From: Rhodoferax sp.
Lineage (GTDB): Bacteria; Pseudomonadota; Gammaproteobacteria; Burkholderiales; Burkholderiaceae_C
NCBI RefSeq assembly: GCF_011391645.1
Contig: NZ_JAABQC010000017.1
Span: 1 to 36,091 of the forward strand
Direction of reading: 5' to 3'
DNA length: 36,091 bases
The translations under genes were made by a program, and so were the position numbers. Under the pieces are notes generated by a model. It was given only the letters and a program-made list of their open reading frames with translations, had not been told where the DNA came from and ran no database searches. This document shows positions 17,948 through 28,891 of the stretch, piece after piece (within the stretch, counting starts at the first letter, position 1; every line of letters begins with the position of its first letter).

Positions 17948-19930
17948 CTAGATTTCTCTGATTCCGATACTGCGCAAGTAATTGAACGTCGGGTCGTAAA
18001 ACGCGGGGGACCGTGTTGGATCTTCTTCGCTACCCTGCGGTACAACCAACACCATGCCTTGCCGTGCGCGGGTGAGGAGCACCCGGTACGCATTTTTCAA
18101 ATAGCCTTGACGTTCTGCTTTATGGATGTGCTGCCACTTGCAGCCGACAAACGAATGGTGTTGCCAGCCTGATTCGGCGAACCTGAAATCTGCATCCCAT
18201 ACAACGCAGGCCCAGTCCACTTCAAGGCCCTGCACATGAAATTCAGTGGCAACATCTTCAAGGTAGTACGACGACCGAACATCATCTTTGCCATCGAGAA
18301 ACCAATGAATGGGGTCCATTGGCGACTTGACGTCGATCGCGTGAGGTTTGAGGCGCTGCGCCTGTGAGGAAACAACCATGCCATAGCGCTCCGTGCCCCG
18401 CGCTTGCGCCCTAAGCCAGGCTTTGGCCTTTGTCAGATTCCGTGTCAGGACGATCGGGTAGCGATCTGCCAGTTCAGTTAGGAATTCTTTGATTTCGTGG
18501 GTGTTGATGTCCAATATGTTCTTGACCAATGCTGAAACGTGTTCGGCACGAAATGAGCGCATCGACACGTCCAGGTGTAAGTCTGAATTGAAGTGCACGT
18601 TGCTTTTGTGTTTCAGTTGCTCCAGGACGCGTCCTGCGCCGTATTCCACCTCGTGCAGGCGTGGAGAAATGTGAACATGCCATTCCGGAAAGGAACGCTG
18701 TAGTGCAGCTATCCATTCTTCAATGCCAGCCTCACCGGTGTTGATTTCCTGTCCGCCGCCCACCAGGCAAACCACCACTGCCCAATCCTTGTGCCTGTTC
18801 AGGCACGAAATTAAAAACTCTGGCTCTGACTGGTTGAAGTCAGCTTTCTGTTTCTTGCGCAACATGAATGAGGCGGTCTGCTCAAGGTTCCAGGCTCTCT
18901 GCGCCTCGTCGAATATGGCGACGTGCTCAATAGGCGGTCGCTCGGTGTCGATCAGGCACTCGTCACGGTAGTGGTGGACGTTCTGGATGAACAACTTGAC
19001 CTCGCTCATTGCCTCGCCCTTTTTCATGCGCCGGCCGGCCTCGGCCTCGCGCCTTACTTTGTCTCTGGTGAGTGCTTCGCGCAGGATTGACACGAGCGGG
19101 CCGTTGCCCGAGAGAAATACGGCGTGATCGACAGCCTCCTTGCTGGTGTGCTGTGTTGCAATGTTCAGCCCTACGAGTGTCTTTCCAGCACCCGGCACGC
19201 CGGTCACCAGGCAGATCGATTTTGTTGATTGTGCTTGTGAACTGCGAATAACTTCTGAAATGGCATCCGTTGTTCGTCCCAGGTTGATGGCTGAGGCGTC
19301 GTTGCGGGATATGTCCGTGACCGAATGACCGCCATAAAGCGCCATGGCAGCCTCAACGATGGTTGGCGTGGGGTGATAGCCACCGCCATCCCATACCAAT
19401 GGATTGATGGCGGGACCGTCACAAAACTGCAAGACATGATCCATCACGCCGCGAATCTGATCCGAAGCGGCATGCAGTGGTTGGAGTACCCCATCGTCTC
19501 TGGCGCTGGTGGCAATTACCGAGAAACCAATTTCTGCACCAGTCGCGATAAGGATTGGCGCTATCGCCTTGTCGTGACTTGTCTCGTGGAAGTTCTTTAA
19601 ATCAACTGCGTAATCCCACACCTGGTCCTTGGCACCCGAAAGAAACTGGGTTTCGCCTACTTTGAATTCCAGGACGAAAACAACATGGTCGAGCAAGACC
19701 AAAACGTCAATGCGTTTACCCAGCCGAGGCACGGCATATTCAAAATACACCTTGCCCTTGCCAAGGTCGTGCCGAAGCGTGCTCTTAAGAACAACCACTT
19801 GTTCCATCCATGCATTGCGCTGGGTGGTTTCAACGGCGAACGGGCTGCTGCGACTCAGGGTTCCTAGGATTTCGTCTGGGCTGCGCAGGAGAAAGTCTTC
19901 TATCAAATCACAATAATAGGCTCGGCTCAT
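17948..19930 (-). CDS. DUF2075/Schlafen-group-3-like helicase with N-terminal PD-(D/E)XK-like domain
   Basis: 660 aa; N-terminal [22 protein letters not shown]; Walker [16 protein letters not shown]; Walker [14 protein letters not shown]-terminal [19 protein letters not shown]. Confidence 0.85.
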   Translation of the reverse strand: MSRAYYCDLIEDFLLRSPDEILGTLSRSSPFAVETTQRNAWMEQVVVLKSTLRHDLGKGKVYFEYAVPRLGKRIDVLVLLDHVVFVLEFKVGETQFLSGAKDQVWDYAVDLKNFHETSHDKAIAPILIATGAEIGFSVIATSARDDGVLQPLHAASDQIRGVMDHVLQFCDGPAINPLVWDGGGYHPTPTIVEAAMALYGGHSVTDISRNDASAINLGRTTDAISEVIRSSQAQSTKSICLVTGVPGAGKTLVGLNIATQHTSKEAVDHAVFLSGNGPLVSILREALTRDKVRREAEAGRRMKKGEAMSEVKLFIQNVHHYRDECLIDTERPPIEHVAIFDEAQRAWNLEQTASFMLRKKQKADFNQSEPEFLISCLNRHKDWAVVVCLVGGGQEINTGEAGIEEWIAALQRSFPEWHVHISPRLHEVEYGAGRVLEQLKHKSNVHFNSDLHLDVSMRSFRAEHVSALVKNILDINTHEIKEFLTELADRYPIVLTRNLTKAKAWLRAQARGTERYGMVVSSQAQRLKPHAIDVKSPMDPIHWFLDGKDDVRSSYYLEDVATEFHVQGLEVDWACVVWDADFRFAESGWQHHSFVGCKWQHIHKAERQGYLKNAYRVLLTRARQGMVLVVPQGSEEDPTRSPAFYDPTFNYLRSIGIREI

Positions 19931-20009
19931 GGTGTGCTTCCCGCTTTAAACCAAGACCGATTGGTTTCTGTTTGTTTTCGTGACCCGTCTAGCTTCAAGA
20001 TAGCAATTA

Positions 20010-20921
20010 TCAACTCCAGGCATCAATCAAGGGCCCGCCTTGCTCAAGCAAAAAATCCTTGAAGGCCATCGCAGCGGGGGAGAGCTTCTTGCTGCTCAGA
20101 TGCGTCACATACCAGTGGTTGATCTGCGGCAGGCCCTGCACGTCGAGCAGCGCCAGGTGGCCGCTGGCGAGTTCGTGGCGCACCGTGCGCATCGACAAAA
20201 AGCTCAGACCCATGCCGGCCATCACCGCCTGTTTGATGGTCTCGTTGCTGGGCATGGCCATCACCATCTGGAGCGGCGTGGTGTTCTCCTCAAACAGCCT
20301 CTCCATCGCAGCGCGGGTGCCGGAGCCTTCCTCGCGCACCACAAACTTGAAATCTGCCAGCGCGCTGAATGGCAGGTTTTTGCGCCGCGCCAGCGGATGG
20401 TCGGGCGGGGCGACCATGGCCAGCGGGTTGGTGGCGAAGGCCTTGGCCTGGCAGTCCAGGTGGTTGGGTGTGCGGCCCATGATGACCAGGTCTGCGTCGC
20501 CGCGCGCCAGCAGGCCCAGCACGTTTTCACGGTTGTCAATGCTGAGTTGCACGTGAATGCCGGGGTTGAGCTGGCCGAAGCGCACCAGCAGCATCGGGAC
20601 AAAATATTTGGCGGTGCTGACCACTGCCAGGTCAATGCGGCCCTGTTTCAGCCCGACATGCTCGGCCATCTGGTCCTCCAGGTCCTTGAACTGGCGCATG
20701 GCATTGCCGGCATGGGTCAAAAAGATTTCGCCAGCGTGGGTGAGTTTGATATTGCGCCCCGTCGGTTCGATCAGTGCCAGGCCAAAGGCCTCTTCAAGCT
20801 GGCGCAGTTGCATGGACACCGCTGGCTGGGTGACAAACAGGCGCTCGGCGGCCTTGGAGACCGAGCGCTGGCGCGCCACCTCCAGAAAGGTTTGAATCTG
20901 CTTAAAGGTGTAGGGACGCAT
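20010..20921 (-). CDS. cbbR: LysR-type regulator CbbR
   Basis: 303 aa LTTR (TFKQIQTFLEVARQRSVSKAAERLFVTQPAVSMQLRQLEEAFGLALIE), divergent from the cbb operon. Confidence 0.9.
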   Translation of the reverse strand: MRPYTFKQIQTFLEVARQRSVSKAAERLFVTQPAVSMQLRQLEEAFGLALIEPTGRNIKLTHAGEIFLTHAGNAMRQFKDLEDQMAEHVGLKQGRIDLAVVSTAKYFVPMLLVRFGQLNPGIHVQLSIDNRENVLGLLARGDADLVIMGRTPNHLDCQAKAFATNPLAMVAPPDHPLARRKNLPFSALADFKFVVREEGSGTRAAMERLFEENTTPLQMVMAMPSNETIKQAVMAGMGLSFLSMRTVRHELASGHLALLDVQGLPQINHWYVTHLSSKKLSPAAMAFKDFLLEQGGPLIDAWS

Positions 20922-21046
20922 AAATAAGCCAAATCTGATGAATTTTTAACAAATCGTGATTAGAGTTTATGGGTTGGGGCGATTAAAGTAAATCCATGCC
21001 GCAAAAGTGGCCAATCCAGTCCAACCCAATCACAAGAAAGTAGCCC

Positions 21047-21787
21047 ATGTCCCCGTCGTCGACCGCCGCCAAGTTGCAAGCGCTCATTTTTGATGTGGAT
21101 GGCACGCTGGCTGACACCGAGCGTGCGCACATGGCCGCCTTTAACCATGCCTTCAAGGAAATGGGCATGGATTGGGTTTGGGACGAGGCCTTGTACACCG
21201 AACTGCTGAATATTTCGGGCGGCAAGGAACGCATCCTGCACTACTGGAAACAGGTCAATCCGGACATCAAGGCGCTCAACGCCCAGGCCCTGGACGACAG
21301 GATCAGTCGCATGCATGCACTCAAAACGGCAGCTTACGAGCATGCTGTCAACCACGGGGAAGTGAGCCTGCGCCCCGGCGTGCTGCGGCTGATGGACGAG
21401 GCGCTCAAGGCCGGGCTGCAGTTGGCGATCGCCACCACCACCTCGCCGGTGAACATTGCCGCCTTATTGCGCCATGCCGTCGGTTCTGACTGGCGCATGA
21501 ACTTCTCCGCCATTGGCGATGCCTCAACGGCGCCCATCAAAAAGCCGCACCCGCAGGTGTATTTGCAGATGCTGGACGCCTTGCATCTGTCTGCCAGCCA
21601 CTGCCTGGCGTTCGAGGACTCGAACAACGGTTTGCAGGCCGCCACGGCCGCCGGGTTGGCCACCATCATCACGCCCAACCCTTTCACCGCACACCACGAT
21701 TTCACCGGGGCGCTCAAGGTGGTGCCGGATTTGAGTCAGGTCAATCTTGCGCAATTGCGCCAGTGGCATGGCGCCCATTTCCGCTAA
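21047..21787 (+). CDS. cbbY: CbbY-type HAD phosphatase
   Basis: ALIFDVDGTLADTERAHMAAFNHAF, KKPHPQVYLQML, AFEDSNNGLQAA; first gene of cbb operon. Confidence 0.9.
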   Translation: MSPSSTAAKLQALIFDVDGTLADTERAHMAAFNHAFKEMGMDWVWDEALYTELLNISGGKERILHYWKQVNPDIKALNAQALDDRISRMHALKTAAYEHAVNHGEVSLRPGVLRLMDEALKAGLQLAIATTTSPVNIAALLRHAVGSDWRMNFSAIGDASTAPIKKPHPQVYLQMLDALHLSASHCLAFEDSNNGLQAATAAGLATIITPNPFTAHHDFTGALKVVPDLSQVNLAQLRQWHGAHFR

Positions 21788-21841
21788 ACGGTGCTGAACT
21801 GCATTACCCTCAAGAATTTCAAACTTTACTGAAAGCACCCC

Positions 21842-22540
21842 ATGAGCACCTCCCCCATTCTGCGTTTGGCCCCCAGCATTTTGTCGGCTGACTTTGCCCG
21901 CTTGGGCGAAGAAGTGCGCGCCATTGAAGCCGCTGGTTGCGACCTGGTGCACTTTGACGTGATGGACAACCACTATGTGCCCAACCTGACCATCGGGCCG
22001 CTGGTGTGCGAGGCAATTCGCCCGCATGTGAGCATCCCGATCGACGTGCACCTGATGGTCGAACCCGTGGATTCAATCATTCCGTTGTTTGCCAAGGCCG
22101 GCGCCAACATCATCACCTTTCACCCCGAGGCCTCCAAACATGTGGACCGCAGCCTGTCGATGATTCGCGAACTCGGCTGCAAAGCCGGTCTGGTGCTGAA
22201 TCCGGCCACACCCATCGGCGTGCTTGACCACGTCATGGACAAGCTCGACATGATCTTGCTGATGAGTGTCAACCCCGGTTTTGGCGGTCAGAAGTTCATT
22301 CCCAGCACGCTCGCCAAGCTGCGCCTGGTGCGGGCAAAAATTGATGCCCATGTGGCCGCTGGCGGCCAGCCGATCTGGCTGGAAGTGGACGGCGGCGTCA
22401 AGATCGACAACATTGCTGAAATCGTGGCCGCCGGTGCCGACACCTGTGTGGCCGGCAGTGCCGTGTTCAGTGCACCCGATGCCGATCGCGGCTACAAGGG
22501 CGTGATGCAGGCGCTGCGCCGTGCGGCGCACCCGGCTTGA
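21842..22540 (+). CDS. cbbE: Ribulose-phosphate 3-epimerase
   Basis: [47 protein letters not shown]. Confidence 0.96.
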   Translation: MSTSPILRLAPSILSADFARLGEEVRAIEAAGCDLVHFDVMDNHYVPNLTIGPLVCEAIRPHVSIPIDVHLMVEPVDSIIPLFAKAGANIITFHPEASKHVDRSLSMIRELGCKAGLVLNPATPIGVLDHVMDKLDMILLMSVNPGFGGQKFIPSTLAKLRLVRAKIDAHVAAGGQPIWLEVDGGVKIDNIAEIVAAGADTCVAGSAVFSAPDADRGYKGVMQALRRAAHPA

Positions 22541-22583
22541 CGCTGCGCACCAAATCATAAATTTAAAACATCTGGAGACATCC

Positions 22584-23687
22584 ATGCCTTTGACCATCCG
22601 TTCCAACCGCTCCACGCTGACGCAGTTCCTCATTGAAGAGCGACGGCGCCACCCGAGTGCCAGCGGCGATTTCAATGCGCTGGTTCTGGACGTGGCGTTG
22701 GCCTGCAAAGGCATTGCCAAGGCGGTCGCCTATGGCGAGTTGGCCGGCATGACCGGCAACCATGCGAGTGAGTCCGGTGCTTCGGTCAATGTGCAGGGTG
22801 AAACCCAGAAAAAGCTCGATGTGCTGTCCAACGAAGTCTTCATGCGGCGCACCGAATGGGCGGGCAACCTGGCGGGCATGGCCTCCGAAGAAATGGACTC
22901 GCCGTATCAGATCCCGGCGCAATTCCCGCGCGGCAAATACCTGATCGTGTTCGACCCGCTGGACGGCTCCAGCAACATCGATGTGAATGTGTCGGTGGGC
23001 AGCATTTTCAGCATCCTGCGCGCGCCGCAAGACGTGATCGACTCCGGTCGCGACGTGGTCGATGCCGACTTTTTCCAGCCCGGTGCCAAACAAATGGCCG
23101 CCGGTTACGCCCTGTACGGCCCCACCACCATGCTGGTGCTGACCGTGGGCACCGGCGTCAACGGCTTCACGCTCGACCCAACGCTGGGCGAGTTCATGCT
23201 GACGCACCCCATGATGCAGATTCCGGCCGACACGCAGGAATTTGCCATCAACGCGTCCAACGCCCGCTTCTGGGAGGCGCCGGTCAAGCGCTATGTTGAT
23301 GAGTGTCTGGCGGGCAAGACAGGCGCCCGCGGCAAGGATTTCAACATGCGCTGGATTGCCAGCATGGTGGCAGAGGCGCACCGCATTCTGATGCGCGGCG
23401 GGGTGTTCATGTACCCGCGTGACACCAAAGACCCGTCCAAACCCGGTCGCCTGCGCCTGCTTTACGAGGCCAATCCGGTGGGCATGATCATGGAGCAGGC
23501 CGGCGGCCGCGCCTCCACCGGCGAGATGCCCATGATGAATGTGCAGCCCACCAGCCTGCACCAGCGCATCGGTTTTGTCTTTGGCTCCAAAAACGAGGTC
23601 GAGCGCATTGAGCGCTACCACCGCGAACCGGTGCAAGTGGAGCTGACCAACCCGTTGTTTGCTGAACGCAGTCTGTTCAGGGATTGA
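22584..23687 (+). CDS. cbbF: Class I fructose-1,6-bisphosphatase
   Basis: [39 protein letters not shown] 22584. Confidence 0.96.
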   Translation: MPLTIRSNRSTLTQFLIEERRRHPSASGDFNALVLDVALACKGIAKAVAYGELAGMTGNHASESGASVNVQGETQKKLDVLSNEVFMRRTEWAGNLAGMASEEMDSPYQIPAQFPRGKYLIVFDPLDGSSNIDVNVSVGSIFSILRAPQDVIDSGRDVVDADFFQPGAKQMAAGYALYGPTTMLVLTVGTGVNGFTLDPTLGEFMLTHPMMQIPADTQEFAINASNARFWEAPVKRYVDECLAGKTGARGKDFNMRWIASMVAEAHRILMRGGVFMYPRDTKDPSKPGRLRLLYEANPVGMIMEQAGGRASTGEMPMMNVQPTSLHQRIGFVFGSKNEVERIERYHREPVQVELTNPLFAERSLFRD

Positions 23688-23711
23688 TTTTTAACAATAG
23701 GAGACGCAACC

Positions 23712-24587
23712 ATGTCCATTCGCCACCCCATCATTGCCATTACCGGCTCAAGCGGAGCCGGTACCACCTCGGTGACCCGCACCTTCGAGAACATTTTCCG
23801 CCGCGAAAGCATCACGGCCGCGGTGATCGAGGGCGACAGCTTTCACCGCTTTGACCGCAAGGCCATGAAAATCAAGGCCGCCGAGGCTGAAGCTGCCGGC
23901 GACAAGAACTTCAGCCACTTCGGTCCTGAAAACAACCTGTTTGCCGAATTGGAGTCACTGTTTCGCGATTACGCCAACACCGGCACCGGCAAGCGCCGCA
24001 AGTACCTGCACGACCTCGAAGAAGCCGCGCCCTACAAGCAGGACCCCGGTACCTTCACGCCCTGGGAAGACGTGCCGGCCAAGACCGACCTGCTGTTCTA
24101 TGAAGGCCTGCATGGCGCCGTGGTCACACCTGAGGTCAACATTGCCCAGCACCCGGATTTGCTGATTGGCGTGGTGCCAGTCATTAATTTGGAGTGGATC
24201 CAGAAGCTGTACCGCGACAAGAAGCAGCGCGGTTACAGCACCGAGGCCGTCACCGACACCATCCTGCGCCGCATGCCCGACTATGTGAACTACATTTGCC
24301 CGCAGTTCATGCACACCCATGTGAACTTCCAGCGCGTGCCCATGGTGGACACCAGCAACCCGTTCATCGCGCGCGACATTCCGAGCGCCGACGAAAGCAT
24401 GGTGGTGATTCGCTTCAGCAACCCCAAAGGCATTGATTTTCAGTACCTGCGCAATATGATCAACGACAGTTTCATGAGCCGCGCCAACACCATCGTGGTG
24501 CCAGGCGGCAAAATGGAGCTTGCCATGCAACTCATCTTCACACCGTTTGTGTGGCGGATGATGGAGCGGCAGAAGAAGGCCGGCTGA
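23712..24587 (+). CDS. cbbP: Phosphoribulokinase
   Basis: IAITGSSGAGTTSVTRTFENIF; FYEGLHGAVVTPEVNIAQHPDLLIGVVPVINLEWIQK. Confidence 0.97.
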   Translation: MSIRHPIIAITGSSGAGTTSVTRTFENIFRRESITAAVIEGDSFHRFDRKAMKIKAAEAEAAGDKNFSHFGPENNLFAELESLFRDYANTGTGKRRKYLHDLEEAAPYKQDPGTFTPWEDVPAKTDLLFYEGLHGAVVTPEVNIAQHPDLLIGVVPVINLEWIQKLYRDKKQRGYSTEAVTDTILRRMPDYVNYICPQFMHTHVNFQRVPMVDTSNPFIARDIPSADESMVVIRFSNPKGIDFQYLRNMINDSFMSRANTIVVPGGKMELAMQLIFTPFVWRMMERQKKAG

Positions 24588-24595
24588 TATTTGCC

Positions 24596-24668
24596 CGTCA
24601 TTGCGAGGAGCGCCAGCGACGCGGCAATCCAGGAAGTCATGGATTGCTTCGCTCTGCTCGCAATGACG
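24596..24668. repeat. Dispersed palindromic repeat (CGTCATTGCGAG...CTCGCAATGACG family)
   Basis: 12-bp perfect terminal inverted repeats plus inner GGCAATCCA/TGGATTGC arms, in cbbP-cbbT spacer; sequence resembles a repeat type known from many bacterial genomes. Confidence 0.85.
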
Positions 24669-24697
24669 ACTGACTCACACCATTCAAGATCAACACC

Positions 24698-26767
24698 ATG
24701 AACACACCCACCCCCGAATTTGCCAAACAAATGGCCAATGCCATCCGCATGCTCGCCGTTGACGCGGTTGAGAAAGCCAAGTCCGGCCATCCCGGCGCGC
24801 CCATGGGCATGGCCGACATTGCCGAAGTGCTGTGGCACCGGCACCTCAGCCACAACCCGGCCAACCCGCATTGGGCCAACCGCGACCGTTTTGTGCTCTC
24901 CAACGGCCACGGCTCGATGCTGATCTATGCCTTGTTGCACCTGACAGGGTATGACCTGCCGATGGAAGAGCTCAAAAACTTCCGGCAACTGCACAGCAAG
25001 ACCGCAGGTCATCCGGAATTTGCCATCACCCCCGGCGTGGAAACCACCACCGGGCCACTCGGTCAAGGCATCAGCAACGCGGTCGGCATGGCGCTGGCTG
25101 AAAAGCTGCTCGCCCAGGAGTTCAACAAGGCCGACGCCAGCATTGTTGACCACTTTACCTACGCCTTTTTGGGCGACGGCTGCCTGATGGAGGGCATCAG
25201 CCACGAAGCCTGTTCACTCGCTGGTACTCTGCGCTTGTCCAAACTGATCGGTTTTTATGACGACAACGGCATCAGCATTGACGGCCATGTCGAAGGCTGG
25301 TTCACCGACGACACGCCCAAGCGTTTTGAGGCTTACGGCTGGAACGTCATCGCCGCCGTGGATGGCCATGACCCAGCCGCCATTGACAGCGCCATCCTGG
25401 CCGCCAAGGCGCAGGCCGTGCTGTCAGATGGCAAGCCCACCCTGATTTGCTGCAAAACCGTGATCGGCCTGGGTTCGCCCAACAAGGCTGGCACTCATGA
25501 TGTGCATGGCGCAGCCCTGGGCGCCGCTGAAGTGGCTGCCACCCGCGAAGCGCTGGGCTGGACATCGGCCCCGTTCGAGATCCCGACTGACATTGCGGTC
25601 GCCTGGAATGCCGTATCACACGGCATTCTGGTTGAGCGCGCCTGGCGCGAGCGCTTTGAGGCCTACCGCAGCCAATTTCCAAAGGAAGCGGCTGAATTCG
25701 AGCGCCGCATGGCGGGTGACTTGTTGCCCGCGTTTGCCGAAAAGCTGCCCGAACTGCTGGCAGGAATCGCTGCCAACGCCACCGCGTTTGCCACCCGCAA
25801 GTCAAGCCAGAACGCGCTGGACGCGATTGCGCCGCTGGTGCCTGAATTCTTCGGTGGCAGCGCCGACCTGACCGGCTCCAACCTGACCAACTTCAAGGGC
25901 TGCGTCAAGGCCGGCCGTGACCAGTGGGGCAACCACATGAGCTACGGTGTGCGCGAATTCGGCATGGCCGCCATCATGAACGGCATCGCGCTGCATGGCG
26001 GCTACATCCCCTATGGCGGCACCTTCCTCACCTTTTCCGACTACAGCCGCAACGCGATCCGCATGGCCGCGCTGATGAAAATCCGTGTCATCCATGTGTT
26101 CACCCATGACAGCATTGGCCTGGGCGAAGATGGCCCGACGCACCAGAGCGTTGAGCACATTCCCAGCCTGCGCATCATTCCGGGGCTGGACGTGTGGCGT
26201 CCGGCCGATGGTCTGGAAACCGCCGTGGCCTGGGCCTGTGCCGTGCAACGCAGAGACGGCCCGAGCGCGCTGTGCCTGTCGCGCCAGAACTTGCCGCGCC
26301 TTGCCGACATCAGCCACGCCGACAAAATTCGCAAGGGTGGCTACATCCTGTCAGACATGCAGGGCGCGCGAGCAGCCATTGTGTCAACCGGTTCCGAACT
26401 GGAACTGGCCATGAAGGCGCAAGCCGCCCTGGCGGCTGAAGGCATTCCCACCCGGGTCGTGTCCATGCCCAGCACCAACGTGTTTGATCGCCAGACCGAG
26501 GCCTACCAGGAAATGGTGCTGCCCTTGAATTTGCCCACGGTGGCCATTGAGGCAGCACACCCCGACTTCTGGCGCAAATACGTGGGCCGCACCGGCGTTG
26601 TGATCGGCATGTCGACCTTCGGCGAATCGGCGCCGGCGCCCAAGCTCTACGCCCATTTCGGCATCACGTCCGAGCGGGTGGTGGAAGCGGTTGAGGTGCT
26701 GGTGCATCGCGCCGCCCATCGCCGCGCCGACGACTTGCCAGAAACCGTGGTTCCGGCCAGCAACTGA
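24698..26767 (+). CDS. cbbT: Transketolase
   Basis: 689 aa; [51 protein letters not shown]. Confidence 0.97.
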   Translation: MNTPTPEFAKQMANAIRMLAVDAVEKAKSGHPGAPMGMADIAEVLWHRHLSHNPANPHWANRDRFVLSNGHGSMLIYALLHLTGYDLPMEELKNFRQLHSKTAGHPEFAITPGVETTTGPLGQGISNAVGMALAEKLLAQEFNKADASIVDHFTYAFLGDGCLMEGISHEACSLAGTLRLSKLIGFYDDNGISIDGHVEGWFTDDTPKRFEAYGWNVIAAVDGHDPAAIDSAILAAKAQAVLSDGKPTLICCKTVIGLGSPNKAGTHDVHGAALGAAEVAATREALGWTSAPFEIPTDIAVAWNAVSHGILVERAWRERFEAYRSQFPKEAAEFERRMAGDLLPAFAEKLPELLAGIAANATAFATRKSSQNALDAIAPLVPEFFGGSADLTGSNLTNFKGCVKAGRDQWGNHMSYGVREFGMAAIMNGIALHGGYIPYGGTFLTFSDYSRNAIRMAALMKIRVIHVFTHDSIGLGEDGPTHQSVEHIPSLRIIPGLDVWRPADGLETAVAWACAVQRRDGPSALCLSRQNLPRLADISHADKIRKGGYILSDMQGARAAIVSTGSELELAMKAQAALAAEGIPTRVVSMPSTNVFDRQTEAYQEMVLPLNLPTVAIEAAHPDFWRKYVGRTGVVIGMSTFGESAPAPKLYAHFGITSERVVEAVEVLVHRAAHRRADDLPETVVPASN

Positions 26768-26781
26768 AAGGTGTGTTGAAC

Positions 26782-27471
26782 ATGTCTACGCGCGCTTTTG
26801 ACCTGATGCTGTTTGATTTGGATGGCACGCTGGTGGAGACCGCGCCCGAAATCATGGACGCAGTGAACGATGTCCTGAGCCACTTTAACCTGTCGCTGGT
26901 ATCGCAGCAGCAGGTCAACGACTGGATCGGACACGGCACGCTGTCGTTGCTGGTGCAAGCGGTGGCAGACCGCAGCGGCCAGTCAGTTGAGGCGGTGCGC
27001 AGCGGCGAGTTGCTGCGCCAGATGCTGCCGGTCTACGACGGCTTTTACCAGCAGCGCTGCGGCACCCGCAGCCACCTCTATCCGCATGTGCGCGAAACCC
27101 TGCTGGCCTTGCGCGCCCAGGGTGTCAAACTGGCGGTGGTGACCAACAAGGAAAGCCGCTACACCAAGGTGGTGATGGATGTGCACCAGTTGGGTCCGAT
27201 GTTTGACGCCGTGGTCAGTGGTGACACTTTTCCCGCCAAGAAGCCGGATCCGGCCGGTGTGCTGCATTGCCTGGCACAGTTTGGTGTGACTGCAGACCGG
27301 ACCCTGTTTGTCGGTGACTCCAGCATTGATGCTGCCACCGCGCGCAACGCCGGTGTGCCCGTCTGGTTGCTGCCCTACGGCTACAACATGGGCCAGCCCA
27401 TTGAAGCCTGCGCACCGGACCGGGTGATTGCAGATTTTTCATCATTGCCGGGTTCTGACTTCGGGACTTGA
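26782..27471 (+). CDS. cbbZ: Phosphoglycolate phosphatase
   Basis: HAD family LMLFDLDGTLVETAPEI, VVTNKESRYTK, FVGDSSIDAATARNAG; follows cbbT. Confidence 0.92.
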   Translation: MSTRAFDLMLFDLDGTLVETAPEIMDAVNDVLSHFNLSLVSQQQVNDWIGHGTLSLLVQAVADRSGQSVEAVRSGELLRQMLPVYDGFYQQRCGTRSHLYPHVRETLLALRAQGVKLAVVTNKESRYTKVVMDVHQLGPMFDAVVSGDTFPAKKPDPAGVLHCLAQFGVTADRTLFVGDSSIDAATARNAGVPVWLLPYGYNMGQPIEACAPDRVIADFSSLPGSDFGT

Positions 27472-27546
27472 CAAATAGCCGTCTGCATCTGAGCCCCCAC
27501 TGATTTTTGGATTGAAAATGGAGCCTTAACAAGGAGTGAGTTCACC

Positions 27547-28740
27547 ATGAAAGTTTTACGTTTTGCCGATGTGATTGCCAGCGGTTTTGCAACGGGCAAG
27601 CGGGTCTTTATCCGCGCCGACCTCAACGTGCCGCAGGACGATGCAGGCAACATCACCGAAGACACCCGCATCCGCGCCAGTGTGCCCTGCATTCAAATGG
27701 CGCTCGCCGCAGGGGCTGCCGTGATGGTCACCAGCCACCTGGGCCGCCCGACCGAGGGCGCCTTCAAACCCGAAGACTCGCTGGCGCCAGTGGCCAAACG
27801 ACTGGGCGAACTGCTGGGCCGCGAGGTGCCGCTGGTGGCCAACTGGGTCGACGGCGTGACTGTGGCGCCTGGCCAGATCGTGCTGCTGGAAAACTGCCGC
27901 GTCAACGTGGGCGAAAAGAAGAATGCCCCTGAACTCGCCAAAAAACTCGCCGCCCTGTGTGACGTGTTTGTGCACGACGCCTTTGGCACCGCGCACCGCG
28001 CTGAGGGCACCACCTACGGCATTGCCCAGTTTGCGCCAATTGCCTGCGCCGGCCCGCTGCTGGCAGCCGAGATTGATGCCATCAACAAGGCACTGGCCGA
28101 CCCCAAGCGCCCGCTGGTGGCCATCGTGGCGGGCTCAAAGGTGTCGAGCAAGCTGACCATTTTGCAGGCGCTGGCGAAAAACGTCGACCAACTCATTGTG
28201 GGCGGCGGCATTGCCAACACCTTCATGCTCGCGTCAGGCTTGAGCATTGGCAAGAGCCTGGCCGAGCCGGGTTTGCTGGACGACGCCAAGGCTGTGATCG
28301 CCGCCATGAAGGCGCGCGGCGCTGAAGTGCCGATTCCGACCGACGTGGTCACCGCCAAAACCTTTGCCGCCGATGCCGTGGCCACCGTCAAGGAAGCTTC
28401 TGAGGTGGCGGAAGACGACCTGATTCTGGACATTGGCCCGGTTACGGCGGCCAAGCTGGCCGAGCAGCTCAAAAAGGCCGGCACCATTGTGTGGAACGGT
28501 CCGGTGGGAGTGTTCGAGTTTGCGGCTTTTGAGAACGGCACCAAGGTCATTGCGCACGCCATTGCCGAGTCGTCAGCCTTCAGCATTGCCGGCGGCGGCG
28601 ACACGCTGGCGGCCATTGCCAAATACGGCATTGAAAAGGACATCGGCTACATCAGCACCGGCGGCGGCGCCTTCTTGGAAGTGCTGGAAGGCAAAACCCT
28701 GCCCGCGTTCGAGATTTTGCAAAAACGCGCCGCGGGCTAG
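27547..28740 (+). CDS. cbbK: Phosphoglycerate kinase
   Basis: [51 protein letters not shown]. Confidence 0.97.
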   Translation: MKVLRFADVIASGFATGKRVFIRADLNVPQDDAGNITEDTRIRASVPCIQMALAAGAAVMVTSHLGRPTEGAFKPEDSLAPVAKRLGELLGREVPLVANWVDGVTVAPGQIVLLENCRVNVGEKKNAPELAKKLAALCDVFVHDAFGTAHRAEGTTYGIAQFAPIACAGPLLAAEIDAINKALADPKRPLVAIVAGSKVSSKLTILQALAKNVDQLIVGGGIANTFMLASGLSIGKSLAEPGLLDDAKAVIAAMKARGAEVPIPTDVVTAKTFAADAVATVKEASEVAEDDLILDIGPVTAAKLAEQLKKAGTIVWNGPVGVFEFAAFENGTKVIAHAIAESSAFSIAGGGDTLAAIAKYGIEKDIGYISTGGGAFLEVLEGKTLPAFEILQKRAAG

Positions 28741-28753
28741 ATTTCCTGAGTTT

Positions 28754-28800
28754 CGTGGGATCGGCTTGAGTCGACCTGGCAGACTGGAGTCTGCCCCACG
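28754..28800. repeat. Y-shaped palindromic repeat, copy 2 (inverse orientation to copy 1)
   Basis: CGTGGG...CCCACG outer stem with hairpins TCGGCT-TG-AGTCGA and GGCAGACT-GG-AGTCTGCC; reverse complement aligns to 14476-14521 with few differences. Confidence 0.7.
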
Positions 28801-28891
28801 GGCCCAAAGCCCGCCTAAATCATTCCCTACCAACTCACGCATCCAGTGCGTGGGCCGGAGTTCATTTTTCTAAAACCAACCGGAGATCACC

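Noticed and set aside
20040-20927. 295-aa + strand ORF opposite cbbR
   Set aside because: Antisense of a clear LysR gene; low-complexity His/Gln-rich translation, no motifs.
22563-23636. 357-aa ORF on the - strand opposite cbbF
   Set aside because: Antisense shadow ORF in GC-rich coding DNA; composition (His/Arg/Ala-rich) is not protein-like and cbbF is unambiguous.
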